18,926 nt of DNA from Candidatus Cloacimonadota bacterium (GTDB lineage: Bacteria > Cloacimonadota > Cloacimonadia > JGIOTU-2), in the NCBI GenBank assembly GCA_021160355.1, contig JAGHCS010000106.1:1-18926 (forward strand). Reading direction: 5' to 3'. The notes beneath the pieces were generated by a model, which had not been told where the DNA came from, ran no database searches, and saw nothing but the letters and a program-made list of their open reading frames with translations. How positions within the stretch are numbered: the first letter of the stretch is position 1; each line of letters starts with the position of its first letter. This document shows, piece by piece, positions 1-8,314 of this stretch. The translations under genes were made by a program, and so were the position numbers.

Positions 1-873
1 TCCTATGCCACCAAGGATGTGATTAGCGATTTCCTTATTAATGATGTAGATGCACATATTATTTTTTCCGGAGAATTCCTCGATGAGATCGAAGGGGAAC
101 CCCTCAGCAAAGAACTCATCAAAAAAAGTGATCTCATTGAAGAAGCAAAGCGTGAAAATGTCCGCAAAACCTATGAAACAAATGTCCGCTTCCTTACAAT
201 CGATACGATCTATAATAATTTCCAGGAAGCTGAAGCAGAGCTCCGAAGCGAAATGTATTGGAAAGCATTGAATGAAGATCCGAAAAGTCTTACTGAAAGA
301 TGTAACAAGGTAAAAGATCTACTTGCGGAATCTAAAAAAATTTCAATCGATGATGGTAATGGCAGTATGATCGAGGTAAATCTTCCAAAGGATAGAGTGA
401 TCCAGATCAAAGACGGTATTGCAAATACCCGTGCTACAGATTCCGAGCTTCCGGGTGGACTTGTTGTGGGACTACTCGAAAAGGGCAGGATCAATGGTAA
501 ATTCCATACGGATTTTGCCTATCTCTTCGACACGATCTTCGAAGAAGTTGATATCATTATTCATGACAATAAGATCACAAAGATGAAAGCCAAAACGGAT
601 AATGATAAGCTTCAAACACTTTTTAAAAACGCCAGTGGGGATAGAAATCTCGTTGGTTCATTTACTATTGGAATGAATCCGGCACTGCATAAAAATATTC
701 ATCATCCATACATAAATACAAAGATCTTTGGTGCGCTCACCCTACAGGTTGGCTGGGATGAACTCGAAGCTACCAGCATTGATTCCAATATGATCGCACA
801 ATTCTATATGCTCGATAAAATCATTAAAGTCAATAATAAAATTCTTTTTAAAAAAGGAAAATTAGCAATATAA
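1..873 (+). CDS. M29-aminopeptidase-like protein, 5' end outside window; metal site apparently lost
   Basis: The frame is open from base 1, so the gene begins upstream of the window; the GTG at 19 is only an internal candidate. The visible part is 290 codons. The C-terminal half follows the layout of M29 (aminopeptidase T) proteins: an ELPGG segment where M29 has the NLPTEEVF-type ligand loop, a strand-rich stretch, VGSFTIGMNP where M29 has the GEVAL-type motif, FGALTLQVGW where it has SHIAFG, and SNMIAQFYML where it has ESMVHVDWMI. By this by-eye alignment all five co-catalytic metal ligands (Glu, Glu, His, His, Asp) are replaced by Leu154, Ser220, Thr247, Ala266 and Phe268, counted from base 1. 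It is therefore more likely a non-peptidase homologue than an active leucyl aminopeptidase. No signal peptide can be judged because the N-terminus is missing. The next gene starts 22 nt downstream, so co-transcription is possible. Confidence 0.55.
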   Translation, partial: SYATKDVISDFLINDVDAHIIFSGEFLDEIEGEPLSKELIKKSDLIEEAKRENVRKTYETNVRFLTIDTIYNNFQEAEAELRSEMYWKALNEDPKSLTERCNKVKDLLAESKKISIDDGNGSMIEVNLPKDRVIQIKDGIANTRATDSELPGGLVVGLLEKGRINGKFHTDFAYLFDTIFEEVDIIIHDNKITKMKAKTDNDKLQTLFKNASGDRNLVGSFTIGMNPALHKNIHHPYINTKIFGALTLQVGWDELEATSIDSNMIAQFYMLDKIIKVNNKILFKKGKLAI

Positions 874-895
874 AAATAAAATTAAGGGGATCAGT

Positions 896-3800
896 ATGAA
901 AAAACTAAGTATCATAATACTTTTTCTTTTTATTGCATCCATCAGTTTTGCAGATGTGATAACAAAGACCTATTACTTTAATGCTCCTGAAATCGAATTC
1001 GATGGAGAATATGCTGTGCTTCAACTGGAAGACAGCTACCATCTTGGAAATCCCGGAGAACCGTCTCTACCCTATATCGGCATCAATCTCCTTCTTCCTC
1101 AAATGCAGGCTGTTTCTGATATTACAATTGAATTCTATGAAGAAACTCCTCTTGGAAACTACACGATTTATCCAAAACAACAACCAATGCCCCTCTCATT
1201 ATTAGACCAGGCAGAATTCACACCTCCAGATCAAGCGATCTATACAAGTGATTCGCCTTTCCCAACCAAGCAGTATAATGATTATTCCACTCATTATCTT
1301 GCAGGATATTCTGTCGGTTCTTTTGCAGTTACTCCGATTTCATATGTACCCTCAACCAGGGAGCTCAGCTATTTCAAAAAGGCAGTAGTTACCCTTGAAA
1401 CTTCTTATGATGCTGCAGCTGATAACGCGCAGAAGTTTTTACATAATAATCCTGAAGTAGAAATCAGACTTGCTGCACTTGTGGATAATATCGATATGCT
1501 TGGAACTTATACGATCCCACAAACTAAAGCAGACGGATTTGATTACATCATCATTACAAGCAGCACATTTGAACCATATTATCAAGCTCTTGCAGATTTC
1601 CATGCAATGAGGGGATTAAAATCAAAGATCACACTTGTGAGTGATATTATGATAAATTATCCGGGCGTTGATGTTGGAGATCAGGTACGAAACTATATTA
1701 TTGCAGAATATACTGACTATCCAGTTCAATATGTTCTTCTGGGTGGAGACACGGATATCATTCCGGACAGAGGTCTCTATGTAGATCCCGGCTATGGCTA
1801 TGAAGACGATGACATTCCTGCTGATATGTATTATGGCTGTCTTGACCGAACTGCTGCAGCAGGAATTGGTCCGGATTGGAATAATAATAACAACTCCTTG
1901 TGGGGTGAAGAAAATGAAGCCGATATGCTTGCCGAAGTCTATATCGGCAGAATCACAGCAAATAATACCACAGAAGTCACAAACCAGATAAATAAGATCC
2001 AGCGATACTTAGAATCACCTGTTTTAGGTGAATTGGAAACAACACTTATGGTTGGTGAAAACCTTTGGACAGGAACCTACGGCGGCACGTATATGAATGA
2101 ACTTCTGATCGGAAGCTCATCAAACGGTTATACTACCGTAGGAATTCCCGGAAGCTGGACAGTCACCACATTGTACCAGATCAACTATAACTGGACTTCA
2201 AACGATCTTTATAATGAATTGAATCTTGGCCCAAACTTCCTTAACCACCTCGGGCATGGTTCCACAACTCACTGTTTGAATATCGATAATAATAATCTCA
2301 CCACATATAATCTGACAAACGACGGTATTACCCACAATTTCTATAACGGATATTCTCAGGCATGTTATTCCGGTTCCATCGATAATAGAAATTCATCCGG
2401 TAATTATGGCTCCGATTGTTTTATGGAATTGATAACAAACATGTCCACTGCTGCATCTGCATTTGTCGGAAACAGCAGGTATGGATGGGGACAGCAGGGT
2501 GGCACAGATGGTGCCTCACAACACTTCCACAGACAGTATATCGATGTCTATTTCGATACAGGTGTTTATTCTGTCAGTGGGGCTAATCAACTTTCTAAAG
2601 AGCAGACTCTTCCCTTTATCAGTACCGACGAACTTATCAGATGGTGCTATTACCAGGTTAATGAATTTGGTGATCCCGCGCTTTCATTATGGACTGCGGA
2701 ACCTTCTTTCCTTATACCGACCTATCCCCAAACAATAATGGCGGGTGTTCCTCAAATAGATATCGCAGCTCCTGCAGGATCCAGGGTCGTTGTATACGAT
2801 GATGATACGATTTACGGATTTGCACAAATCAATATCCTCGGAACAGGCACATTATTCTTCGACACTGTTCCAAGCGAGTCCGGCATCCTTCATATTGCCA
2901 TCGTTGCGCACAATTATTTTAAATTTGTTGGTGACATTACAGTAACTGCCAGTGTTGTTACATTAACTCCCGGCACTATCAATGTTAATATCCCGACTCA
3001 GATCACAGTCGAAGTAATGGCTCCGGACAGCATTTCTCCCCAGGTTGGAGTAGACGTCTGGGCAGAAGGGCTGGATTACGTCTCTGCAACGGAAGTTACC
3101 GATGCTGCAGGAATTGCAGTACTCAATGTGGACTACTGTTACGGTCCCACACTCCAAATATATGGACAGAATCCCGGTGATGAATATTATCTCTTCCATG
3201 AAGAGGTGAATGTTACTGCACTCGATCTGACAAATCCAAGTTTGAATGTGACCACAGATTTCGGTCTCGTGGACACATTTGCACTGAACCTTGAAGGTAC
3301 TATTGAAGCTTCTGCTGATGAAGATAATTATACTCTATGGGTAAATGTGGATGGTGCAGGATTCAGCTCTACTGATGATATAACATATACTGTTACACCC
3401 TCCACCTTAACTCCGGTTGATGCGATCATTGCGAAATCTGGATATAATATTTATCAAGAGATTTTCCCTGTGATCGTTGCATACGGAAATGTATCCGGTC
3501 TGGTCACAGAAAGTCAGAATGCTTCGCTTGTAACCAACGCGGAAGTATGTTTCTTCGAACATGGAGCCAATCCTAATGAAGATGATCCTGTCTTTATTGC
3601 AACAACTGATGCGTCAGGAATATACGCATCTTATGAAGAATATCCTGTTGAATATTATGACATATATATTAATAAATGGGGCTATGATCCCTATCAGGAA
3701 ATTAACTATTTCTTGGGATATGGTTCGAACGCCCATGACATTGTGCTCGATCCGGTTGAAAGTGGATTCATTTCAGGCAATGTCTTTGATGATTTCATAA

Positions 3801-4831
3801 TGATAGACAATGCGACACTTTCTTATTTACGTAGTGATAACGGAGAGGAATATGCTTCTGTGCAGTCCTCAACAGGAAGCTACGAAGTGAGTCTTCCAAA
3901 CTTTACGTATAATCTCTATGTCACTGCAAACAGTCATGTTCCATATATTGGCACACTTGTAGTCAGCGGTGATGCTCAATACGATTACCACCTTGGTTTT
4001 GCCCAGCTTTTTGATGATGCTGAAGATGGAACCACTCAATGGACTTCTGCTGATTGGGGAACGACCGAAGAAGACTATGTCTCACCAACTCATTCCTTTA
4101 CAGACAGCCCAGGTGGTAGTTATCCATCCTGGACAACGGCTATTTTACAGCTCACAAATCCAATCAATCTGAGCAGCTTGGTGGGGAGTGCAAACTTGTA
4201 CTTCAATGTAAAATGGGATATAGAACCCAATTATGACTATGCTCAGGTGCAAGCATCGACAAATGGGACTACATGGACGGCGCTAGAAGGTGAATATACA
4301 GAAGCCGGCACTGGAAGTTACCAACCAACCGGAGAACCTCTTTATGACGGAACTCAGGAAGACTGGGTCGCTGAGACGTCAGATCTCTCTGATTTTGCAG
4401 GTGAACCACAAGTTTATATCAGATTCTTTATGGATTCCGACGGCTATGTTCAGGAAGATGGTATTCATGTAGATGATATCCTCATTGGTGATCCCACGTC
4501 CAGTTATGAAATTCCTACAACCTCGAATGACGATCCATACGTAATCAACCAATTCAAACTCAACCAGAATTTCCCGAATCCTGTGACAAGCTCGACAACG
4601 ATTTCATTCTCACTTCCTGCAAATGCACAAAAAGCAGAACTGAATATCTATAACATAAAAGGTCAGCTTGTGAAAACATTCATTCCTGAAACAAGTCCGA
4701 AAGGCACTGCTATTAATTTTGTGTGGAACGGTAAGGATAATCATGATAAAACCGTTTCCAATGGTGTGTATTTCTATCGGCTTGAAACAAATGAAAAACA
4801 AGTTACCAAGAAAATGGTTTTAATGAGATAA
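896..4831 (+). CDS. Secreted gingipain-like C25 cysteine peptidase with T9SS type A sorting domain
   Basis: This 1311-residue protein starts with a signal peptide (basic MKK, hydrophobic to about residue 19) and an AAGGGGA site 5 nt before ATG. Residues about 22-210 look like a C25 propeptide. The catalytic domain runs about 214-603, from GFDYIIIT through LLGGDTDIIPDRG and YIGRI. The catalytic dyad is visible as His454 in NHLGHGS and Cys490 in SQACYSG, the gingipain arrangement. After it come Ig-like strands; a carboxypeptidase-regulatory-like repeat near 863-950 (GNVSGLV..., DASGIYA); a MAM/jelly-roll-like domain near 1040-1200 (DDAEDGTTQW to HVDDILIG); and the T9SS C-terminal domain at about 1222-1311 (LNQNFPNP, YNIKGQ, WNGKD, GVYFYRL, KKMVLMR). 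The family cleaves proteins outside the cell. The T9SS domain implies export across the outer membrane and surface attachment or release. Arg or Lys preference cannot be read from the sequence. It is followed by a strong terminator. Confidence 0.93.
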   Translation: MKKLSIIILFLFIASISFADVITKTYYFNAPEIEFDGEYAVLQLEDSYHLGNPGEPSLPYIGINLLLPQMQAVSDITIEFYEETPLGNYTIYPKQQPMPLSLLDQAEFTPPDQAIYTSDSPFPTKQYNDYSTHYLAGYSVGSFAVTPISYVPSTRELSYFKKAVVTLETSYDAAADNAQKFLHNNPEVEIRLAALVDNIDMLGTYTIPQTKADGFDYIIITSSTFEPYYQALADFHAMRGLKSKITLVSDIMINYPGVDVGDQVRNYIIAEYTDYPVQYVLLGGDTDIIPDRGLYVDPGYGYEDDDIPADMYYGCLDRTAAAGIGPDWNNNNNSLWGEENEADMLAEVYIGRITANNTTEVTNQINKIQRYLESPVLGELETTLMVGENLWTGTYGGTYMNELLIGSSSNGYTTVGIPGSWTVTTLYQINYNWTSNDLYNELNLGPNFLNHLGHGSTTHCLNIDNNNLTTYNLTNDGITHNFYNGYSQACYSGSIDNRNSSGNYGSDCFMELITNMSTAASAFVGNSRYGWGQQGGTDGASQHFHRQYIDVYFDTGVYSVSGANQLSKEQTLPFISTDELIRWCYYQVNEFGDPALSLWTAEPSFLIPTYPQTIMAGVPQIDIAAPAGSRVVVYDDDTIYGFAQINILGTGTLFFDTVPSESGILHIAIVAHNYFKFVGDITVTASVVTLTPGTINVNIPTQITVEVMAPDSISPQVGVDVWAEGLDYVSATEVTDAAGIAVLNVDYCYGPTLQIYGQNPGDEYYLFHEEVNVTALDLTNPSLNVTTDFGLVDTFALNLEGTIEASADEDNYTLWVNVDGAGFSSTDDITYTVTPSTLTPVDAIIAKSGYNIYQEIFPVIVAYGNVSGLVTESQNASLVTNAEVCFFEHGANPNEDDPVFIATTDASGIYASYEEYPVEYYDIYINKWGYDPYQEINYFLGYGSNAHDIVLDPVESGFISGNVFDDFIMIDNATLSYLRSDNGEEYASVQSSTGSYEVSLPNFTYNLYVTANSHVPYIGTLVVSGDAQYDYHLGFAQLFDDAEDGTTQWTSADWGTTEEDYVSPTHSFTDSPGGSYPSWTTAILQLTNPINLSSLVGSANLYFNVKWDIEPNYDYAQVQASTNGTTWTALEGEYTEAGTGSYQPTGEPLYDGTQEDWVAETSDLSDFAGEPQVYIRFFMDSDGYVQEDGIHVDDILIGDPTSSYEIPTTSNDDPYVINQFKLNQNFPNPVTSSTTISFSLPANAQKAELNIYNIKGQLVKTFIPETSPKGTAINFVWNGKDNHDKTVSNGVYFYRLETNEKQVTKKMVLMR

Positions 4832-4857
4832 TCTCCGCATAAAACATATAAACTAAC

Positions 4858-4890
4858 GACGCATATCGGTTTCGATGTGCGTCTTTTTTT
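4858..4890 (+). terminator. Rho-independent terminator after the C25 peptidase gene
   Basis: An 11-bp stem (4858-4868 with 4873-4883, one T-G wobble) has a GTTT loop and is followed directly by seven T residues at 4884-4890. It separates the peptidase from the next T9SS cargo gene, so 4982 needs its own promoter. Confidence 0.9.
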
Positions 4891-4981
4891 AATATAGCTC
4901 ATTAAATATAAATTACGAATAGCTTGACTTATATATCTTACATTTCTCTTTAAAAATACACTAAATAAATAGGAGATAAAA

Positions 4982-7291
4982 ATGTTGAATGAGTCGAAAT
5001 CCTGCCTGTCCAGTATTGTCCAGGGAATGCTTTCGGGGAAACAACTAATCTGCTGTACAATTTTAGTTTTATGTTTTAATATTCTTTATGCTCAGCCAGA
5101 ATTCAGTAATCGAGTTGATCTGGGAGAGATCGAACATCCGGGGATTGTAGAAGCATCCGGTATAGTAGCAAGCAGGACAAATGACCATGTTCTCTGGACT
5201 CACAATGATACATACTGTTTCAACCGGATTTTCGCTTTTAACGAACAAGGCACTCACTTGGGGATTTTCTGGCTCGATGGCATAGTGAATCGGGACTGGG
5301 AAGATATTGCTCTGGGGCCTGGTCCTGATCCAAACGTTGATTATCTCTATGTCGGGGAGATAGGAGATAACAATGCTGTCCATGAATACAAATACATCTA
5401 TCGTTTTCCGGAACCGGTCGTTCATTTTAATCAAGCTCCTGTTGAGGAGACAATTTACGAATTTGATACAATAATCTGTCAATACCCTGATGGTATGCGC
5501 GATGCGGAAACACTGCTGCTGGATCCATTAACTAAAGATATTTATATAATTTCCAAAAGGGAGTTCGAAGAACTTCGTGTCTATCGTGCCCCTTACCCGC
5601 AACCCGTAAATGAAGTAATCATAATGGAACATGTTGCGACCCTTGATTTATGGGAGATCGTAGGTGGTGACATTTCTGTTTCCGGTCGTGAGATACTTCT
5701 AAAAGATTATGAAGAGGTCTATTACTGGGAACGGGATCCTGATGTAAACTTCTGGGAAGCATTCAATAATGATCCTATTGTACTTCCTTATGTTCAAGAA
5801 GTTTGTGGTGAAGCTATTTGCTGGGCACCGGACAGCATGGGTTACTATACCCTAAGTGAGGAAGGACCCCAAATACCGGCTCACCTTTTCTATTATCCCC
5901 GTCTCGATCCCTCTCCGGTCGTGATCAATGAGATCATGCTGAATCCTTTATCTATAGGAGATGAACTGGGAGAATGGATAGAGATTTACAATAACAGTGA
6001 TGAGATCATTGATTTGCAGAACTGGTACATTCAGGATGCAGGAACGGATCTGCATATTATCCAGGAATCACTGATCCTATCACCTGAAGAATTTCTGGTA
6101 TTTGGCATTAATGACGATGAAACCGTAAATGGCGGAGTAATTGTAGATTATCAATACTCTAATTTCTATCTGGATAATTCTGAAGATGAGATCATGATCC
6201 TATCCCCTGACGGTGTTCTCATGGACAGTCTTGCATATGCTGATGGTCTTTTCTTCCCCAATCTGGAAGGAACAGCTATGGCACTGCTTGATGCAAACAT
6301 GGAAAACAGTTGCGGTTTTAGCTGGAGAGAGGCGACTTCTCCCTATGGAAACGGCGATCTTGGCTCACCAGGTCAAGACAATTCAGGAGAAATTCTCGAT
6401 GTGAAGATCAAAGATATCCAATACACGGAAGATCCATCCGGTCAATCCGACCTTTTAGGTCAGAGAGTTACTGTAAGCGGTACTGTTTCGACCGTACCTT
6501 GGGGGTTTTTCGAATGTAATTTTTATATTCAGGATTCCCTGGGTATGTGGTCAGGGATCTATGTCACATACTTCAGCTATTCAGCAGCATATCAGGACAG
6601 CGTGCGGCTTACAGGCACAGTTGTTGAGGTTTATGGCAATGTAACAGCAGTGATGTTTGTCGAAAACTTTGAGAACTTTGGCATTGCGAATACAATTATT
6701 GATCCCATAGAGGTCACTACAGAAGAGATCAGCAACACCGGTGAAAATGGTGAAGCTTATGAAGGTGTATTGGTAAAGGTATCCGGGATCTGTGATAATG
6801 ATAGTCTGGGCTGGAGAGAATGGTCCCTTGATGATGGCAGTGGATCAACAATGATCTATCATTATCTGATTGATGATTTTATTCCTATTCAGGGTGAAGA
6901 GTACGAAGTTACGGGCATACAGTATTGGGATTGGGGAAATTTTAGAGTATTCCCCAGATTCATTTCCGATATTGTTGGACCATCTGGAATCGACGAAGGA
7001 AATATGATCACTCCTGTTGAACTTACTCAAAATTATCCCAATCCTTTCAATCCAACCACAACAATTTCATTCTCAATTCCTAAAGAAAGTCATGCTGAGC
7101 TTTCAATTTACAATATCAAGGGACAAAAAGTAAAAACGCTGGTTAATGAATCTGCACTAAGCGGAGAACATACAGTATCCTGGAATGGCAAAGATAAATC
7201 AGGAAATTCGGTAAAATCCGGTTTGTATTTCTATAAACTGAATGTGAATGGTAAAACCGAAGCTGTGAGAAAATGTGTCATGATGAGATAA
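4982..7291 (+). CDS. Secreted beta-propeller-like / lamin-tail / OB-fold protein with T9SS sorting domain
   Basis: This is a 769-residue protein. AGGAGA at 4971-4976 lies 5 nt before ATG and fixes the start, which gives a long n-region (about 22 residues) before the hydrophobic signal segment ending near LYAQ. Residues about 45-312 resemble a propeller-like extracellular family with the motifs ASGIVASR, LWTHNDT, RDWEDIA, YVGEIGDNN, IYRFPEP and DAETLLLDP, whose function is not established. Residues about 314-435 form a lamin-tail domain (VVINEIMLNP, GEWIEIYNNSD, LQNWYIQD). Residues about 471-665 contain one or two OB-fold-like units of the type seen near YhcR-like nucleases (GQRVTVSGTVS, FYIQD; VLVKVSGIC, DDGSGS). 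The end is a T9SS type A domain, about 680-769 (LTQNYPNPFNPTTTISF, YNIKGQKVKTL, WNGKDKSG, GLYFYKL). No nuclease or peptidase catalytic motif was seen. It probably acts at the cell surface; binding or adhesion is a guess. Confidence 0.88.
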   Translation: MLNESKSCLSSIVQGMLSGKQLICCTILVLCFNILYAQPEFSNRVDLGEIEHPGIVEASGIVASRTNDHVLWTHNDTYCFNRIFAFNEQGTHLGIFWLDGIVNRDWEDIALGPGPDPNVDYLYVGEIGDNNAVHEYKYIYRFPEPVVHFNQAPVEETIYEFDTIICQYPDGMRDAETLLLDPLTKDIYIISKREFEELRVYRAPYPQPVNEVIIMEHVATLDLWEIVGGDISVSGREILLKDYEEVYYWERDPDVNFWEAFNNDPIVLPYVQEVCGEAICWAPDSMGYYTLSEEGPQIPAHLFYYPRLDPSPVVINEIMLNPLSIGDELGEWIEIYNNSDEIIDLQNWYIQDAGTDLHIIQESLILSPEEFLVFGINDDETVNGGVIVDYQYSNFYLDNSEDEIMILSPDGVLMDSLAYADGLFFPNLEGTAMALLDANMENSCGFSWREATSPYGNGDLGSPGQDNSGEILDVKIKDIQYTEDPSGQSDLLGQRVTVSGTVSTVPWGFFECNFYIQDSLGMWSGIYVTYFSYSAAYQDSVRLTGTVVEVYGNVTAVMFVENFENFGIANTIIDPIEVTTEEISNTGENGEAYEGVLVKVSGICDNDSLGWREWSLDDGSGSTMIYHYLIDDFIPIQGEEYEVTGIQYWDWGNFRVFPRFISDIVGPSGIDEGNMITPVELTQNYPNPFNPTTTISFSIPKESHAELSIYNIKGQKVKTLVNESALSGEHTVSWNGKDKSGNSVKSGLYFYKLNVNGKTEAVRKCVMMR

Positions 7292-7376
7292 TTCATTAAT
7301 CTTATTATCATTACCGCTCCGCAGTAAAACTTATGGAATATCATTTTTGCGTTACTTCCAGCAATTCTCACATAAA

Positions 7377-7406
7377 TTTGACAATAATACACCACCTGCA
7401 TCTTTA
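7377..7406 (+). promoter_or_regulatory. Promoter of prmC, predicted leaderless
   Basis: TTTGACA at 7377-7383 is followed after TTTG by 18 nt and then CATCTTTA (7399-7406), a partial match to the Bacteroidota-type TAnnTTTG element. The prmC ATG is only 8 nt further on. No Shine-Dalgarno sequence lies between, so the transcript should start at or just before the ATG. The same layout recurs at three other places in this window. Confidence 0.5.
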
Positions 7407-7414
7407 CTCATACT

Positions 7415-8293
7415 ATGAAATCGAAAGACAATAAAATTTGGACGGTCAAGGACGTACTCTTCTGGACATCGGACTATTTTTCGGAAAAAGATATCCCTTC
7501 CCCACACCTGAATGCAGAACTGCTCATTGCGCATGTTCTAAAATGTTCCCGCCTTGACTTGTATATGAAATATGACAGACCACTTGCAGAGAAAGACCTA
7601 TCACACATAAAAAAACTCATCAAAAGCAGGGCTTCACATTATCCAATTCAATATCTTCTTGGCACAACAGAATTTTACGGAATTCCACTCTTCGTCGATG
7701 AAGGGGTGCTCATTCCACGTTCCGAAACAGAAATCCTGGTCGATGCAGTTATTTCATATATAAAGCAATCCGATCAAAAGTCATGGACAATTCTTGATAT
7801 TGGTACAGGTACCTGCAATATCCCGATTTCAATCAGCAATTCATTTAAAGATTCTGAAAAGGAAATTCACATTGTTGCAACAGATATTTCCGAAAGAGCA
7901 TTACAACTCGCAAAAAAAAATATCGATAATTTGAAAATTCAGAATATTTCATTAGTACAGTCTGATATCTTTGATAAAGTAACAGTTACTTTTGACTGTA
8001 TTATTTCCAATCCTCCGTATATCAGCGAAAGAGAGTTCAAAGAATTGCCCGCAGAAGTCAGCGAACATGAACCAAAAGAAGCACTCTTTGCAAAAGAGGA
8101 TGGGCTGGAATTCTATCATAAAATCTTACTGAATGCAGATAAATTTCTTAAAGAGAATGGTCAAATCTTCTTTGAAATTGGCGCATATCAAAAAGATGGC
8201 ATATCTAAACTGGCAGAGCAATGTAATTACAAAATCATTGACACGAAAAAAGACTACAATGATTTCGACCGAGTTGTCATACTTAAAAAATAA
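7415..8293 (+). CDS. prmC: Peptide chain release factor N5-glutamine methyltransferase PrmC (HemK)
   Basis: PrmC methylates the glutamine of the GGQ motif in release factors RF1 and RF2 using S-adenosylmethionine, which improves translation termination. The 292-residue length is normal. The N-terminal helical domain, about residues 8-80, carries the family pattern PSPHLNAELLIAHVL. The methyltransferase core shows the SAM-binding DIGTGTCNIPISI near residue 128 and the hallmark NPPY in ISNPPYISEREF near residue 195, which contacts the target glutamine. The ATG at 7415 is chosen because the family N-terminus (WTVKDVLFW) follows directly; it has no ribosome binding site. murA follows after 21 nt, so the two are probably one transcript. 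prfA, the usual partner, is not in the window. Confidence 0.96.
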   Translation: MKSKDNKIWTVKDVLFWTSDYFSEKDIPSPHLNAELLIAHVLKCSRLDLYMKYDRPLAEKDLSHIKKLIKSRASHYPIQYLLGTTEFYGIPLFVDEGVLIPRSETEILVDAVISYIKQSDQKSWTILDIGTGTCNIPISISNSFKDSEKEIHIVATDISERALQLAKKNIDNLKIQNISLVQSDIFDKVTVTFDCIISNPPYISEREFKELPAEVSEHEPKEALFAKEDGLEFYHKILLNADKFLKENGQIFFEIGAYQKDGISKLAEQCNYKIIDTKKDYNDFDRVVILKK

Positions 8294-8314
8294 TTTTTTA
8301 GAAGTTGGTTATAC

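Noticed and set aside
4924..4929. TTGACT before the gene at 4982 as a promoter box
   Set aside because: The nearest TAnnTTT-like element (TACATTTC, 4939-4946) is too close and there is no ATG at the 37-nt distance. The promoter of this gene could not be placed.
7311..7327. Imperfect hairpin TTACCGC-TCC-GCAGTAA after the second T9SS gene
   Set aside because: Short with a mismatch and not followed by a T-run; not convincing as a terminator.
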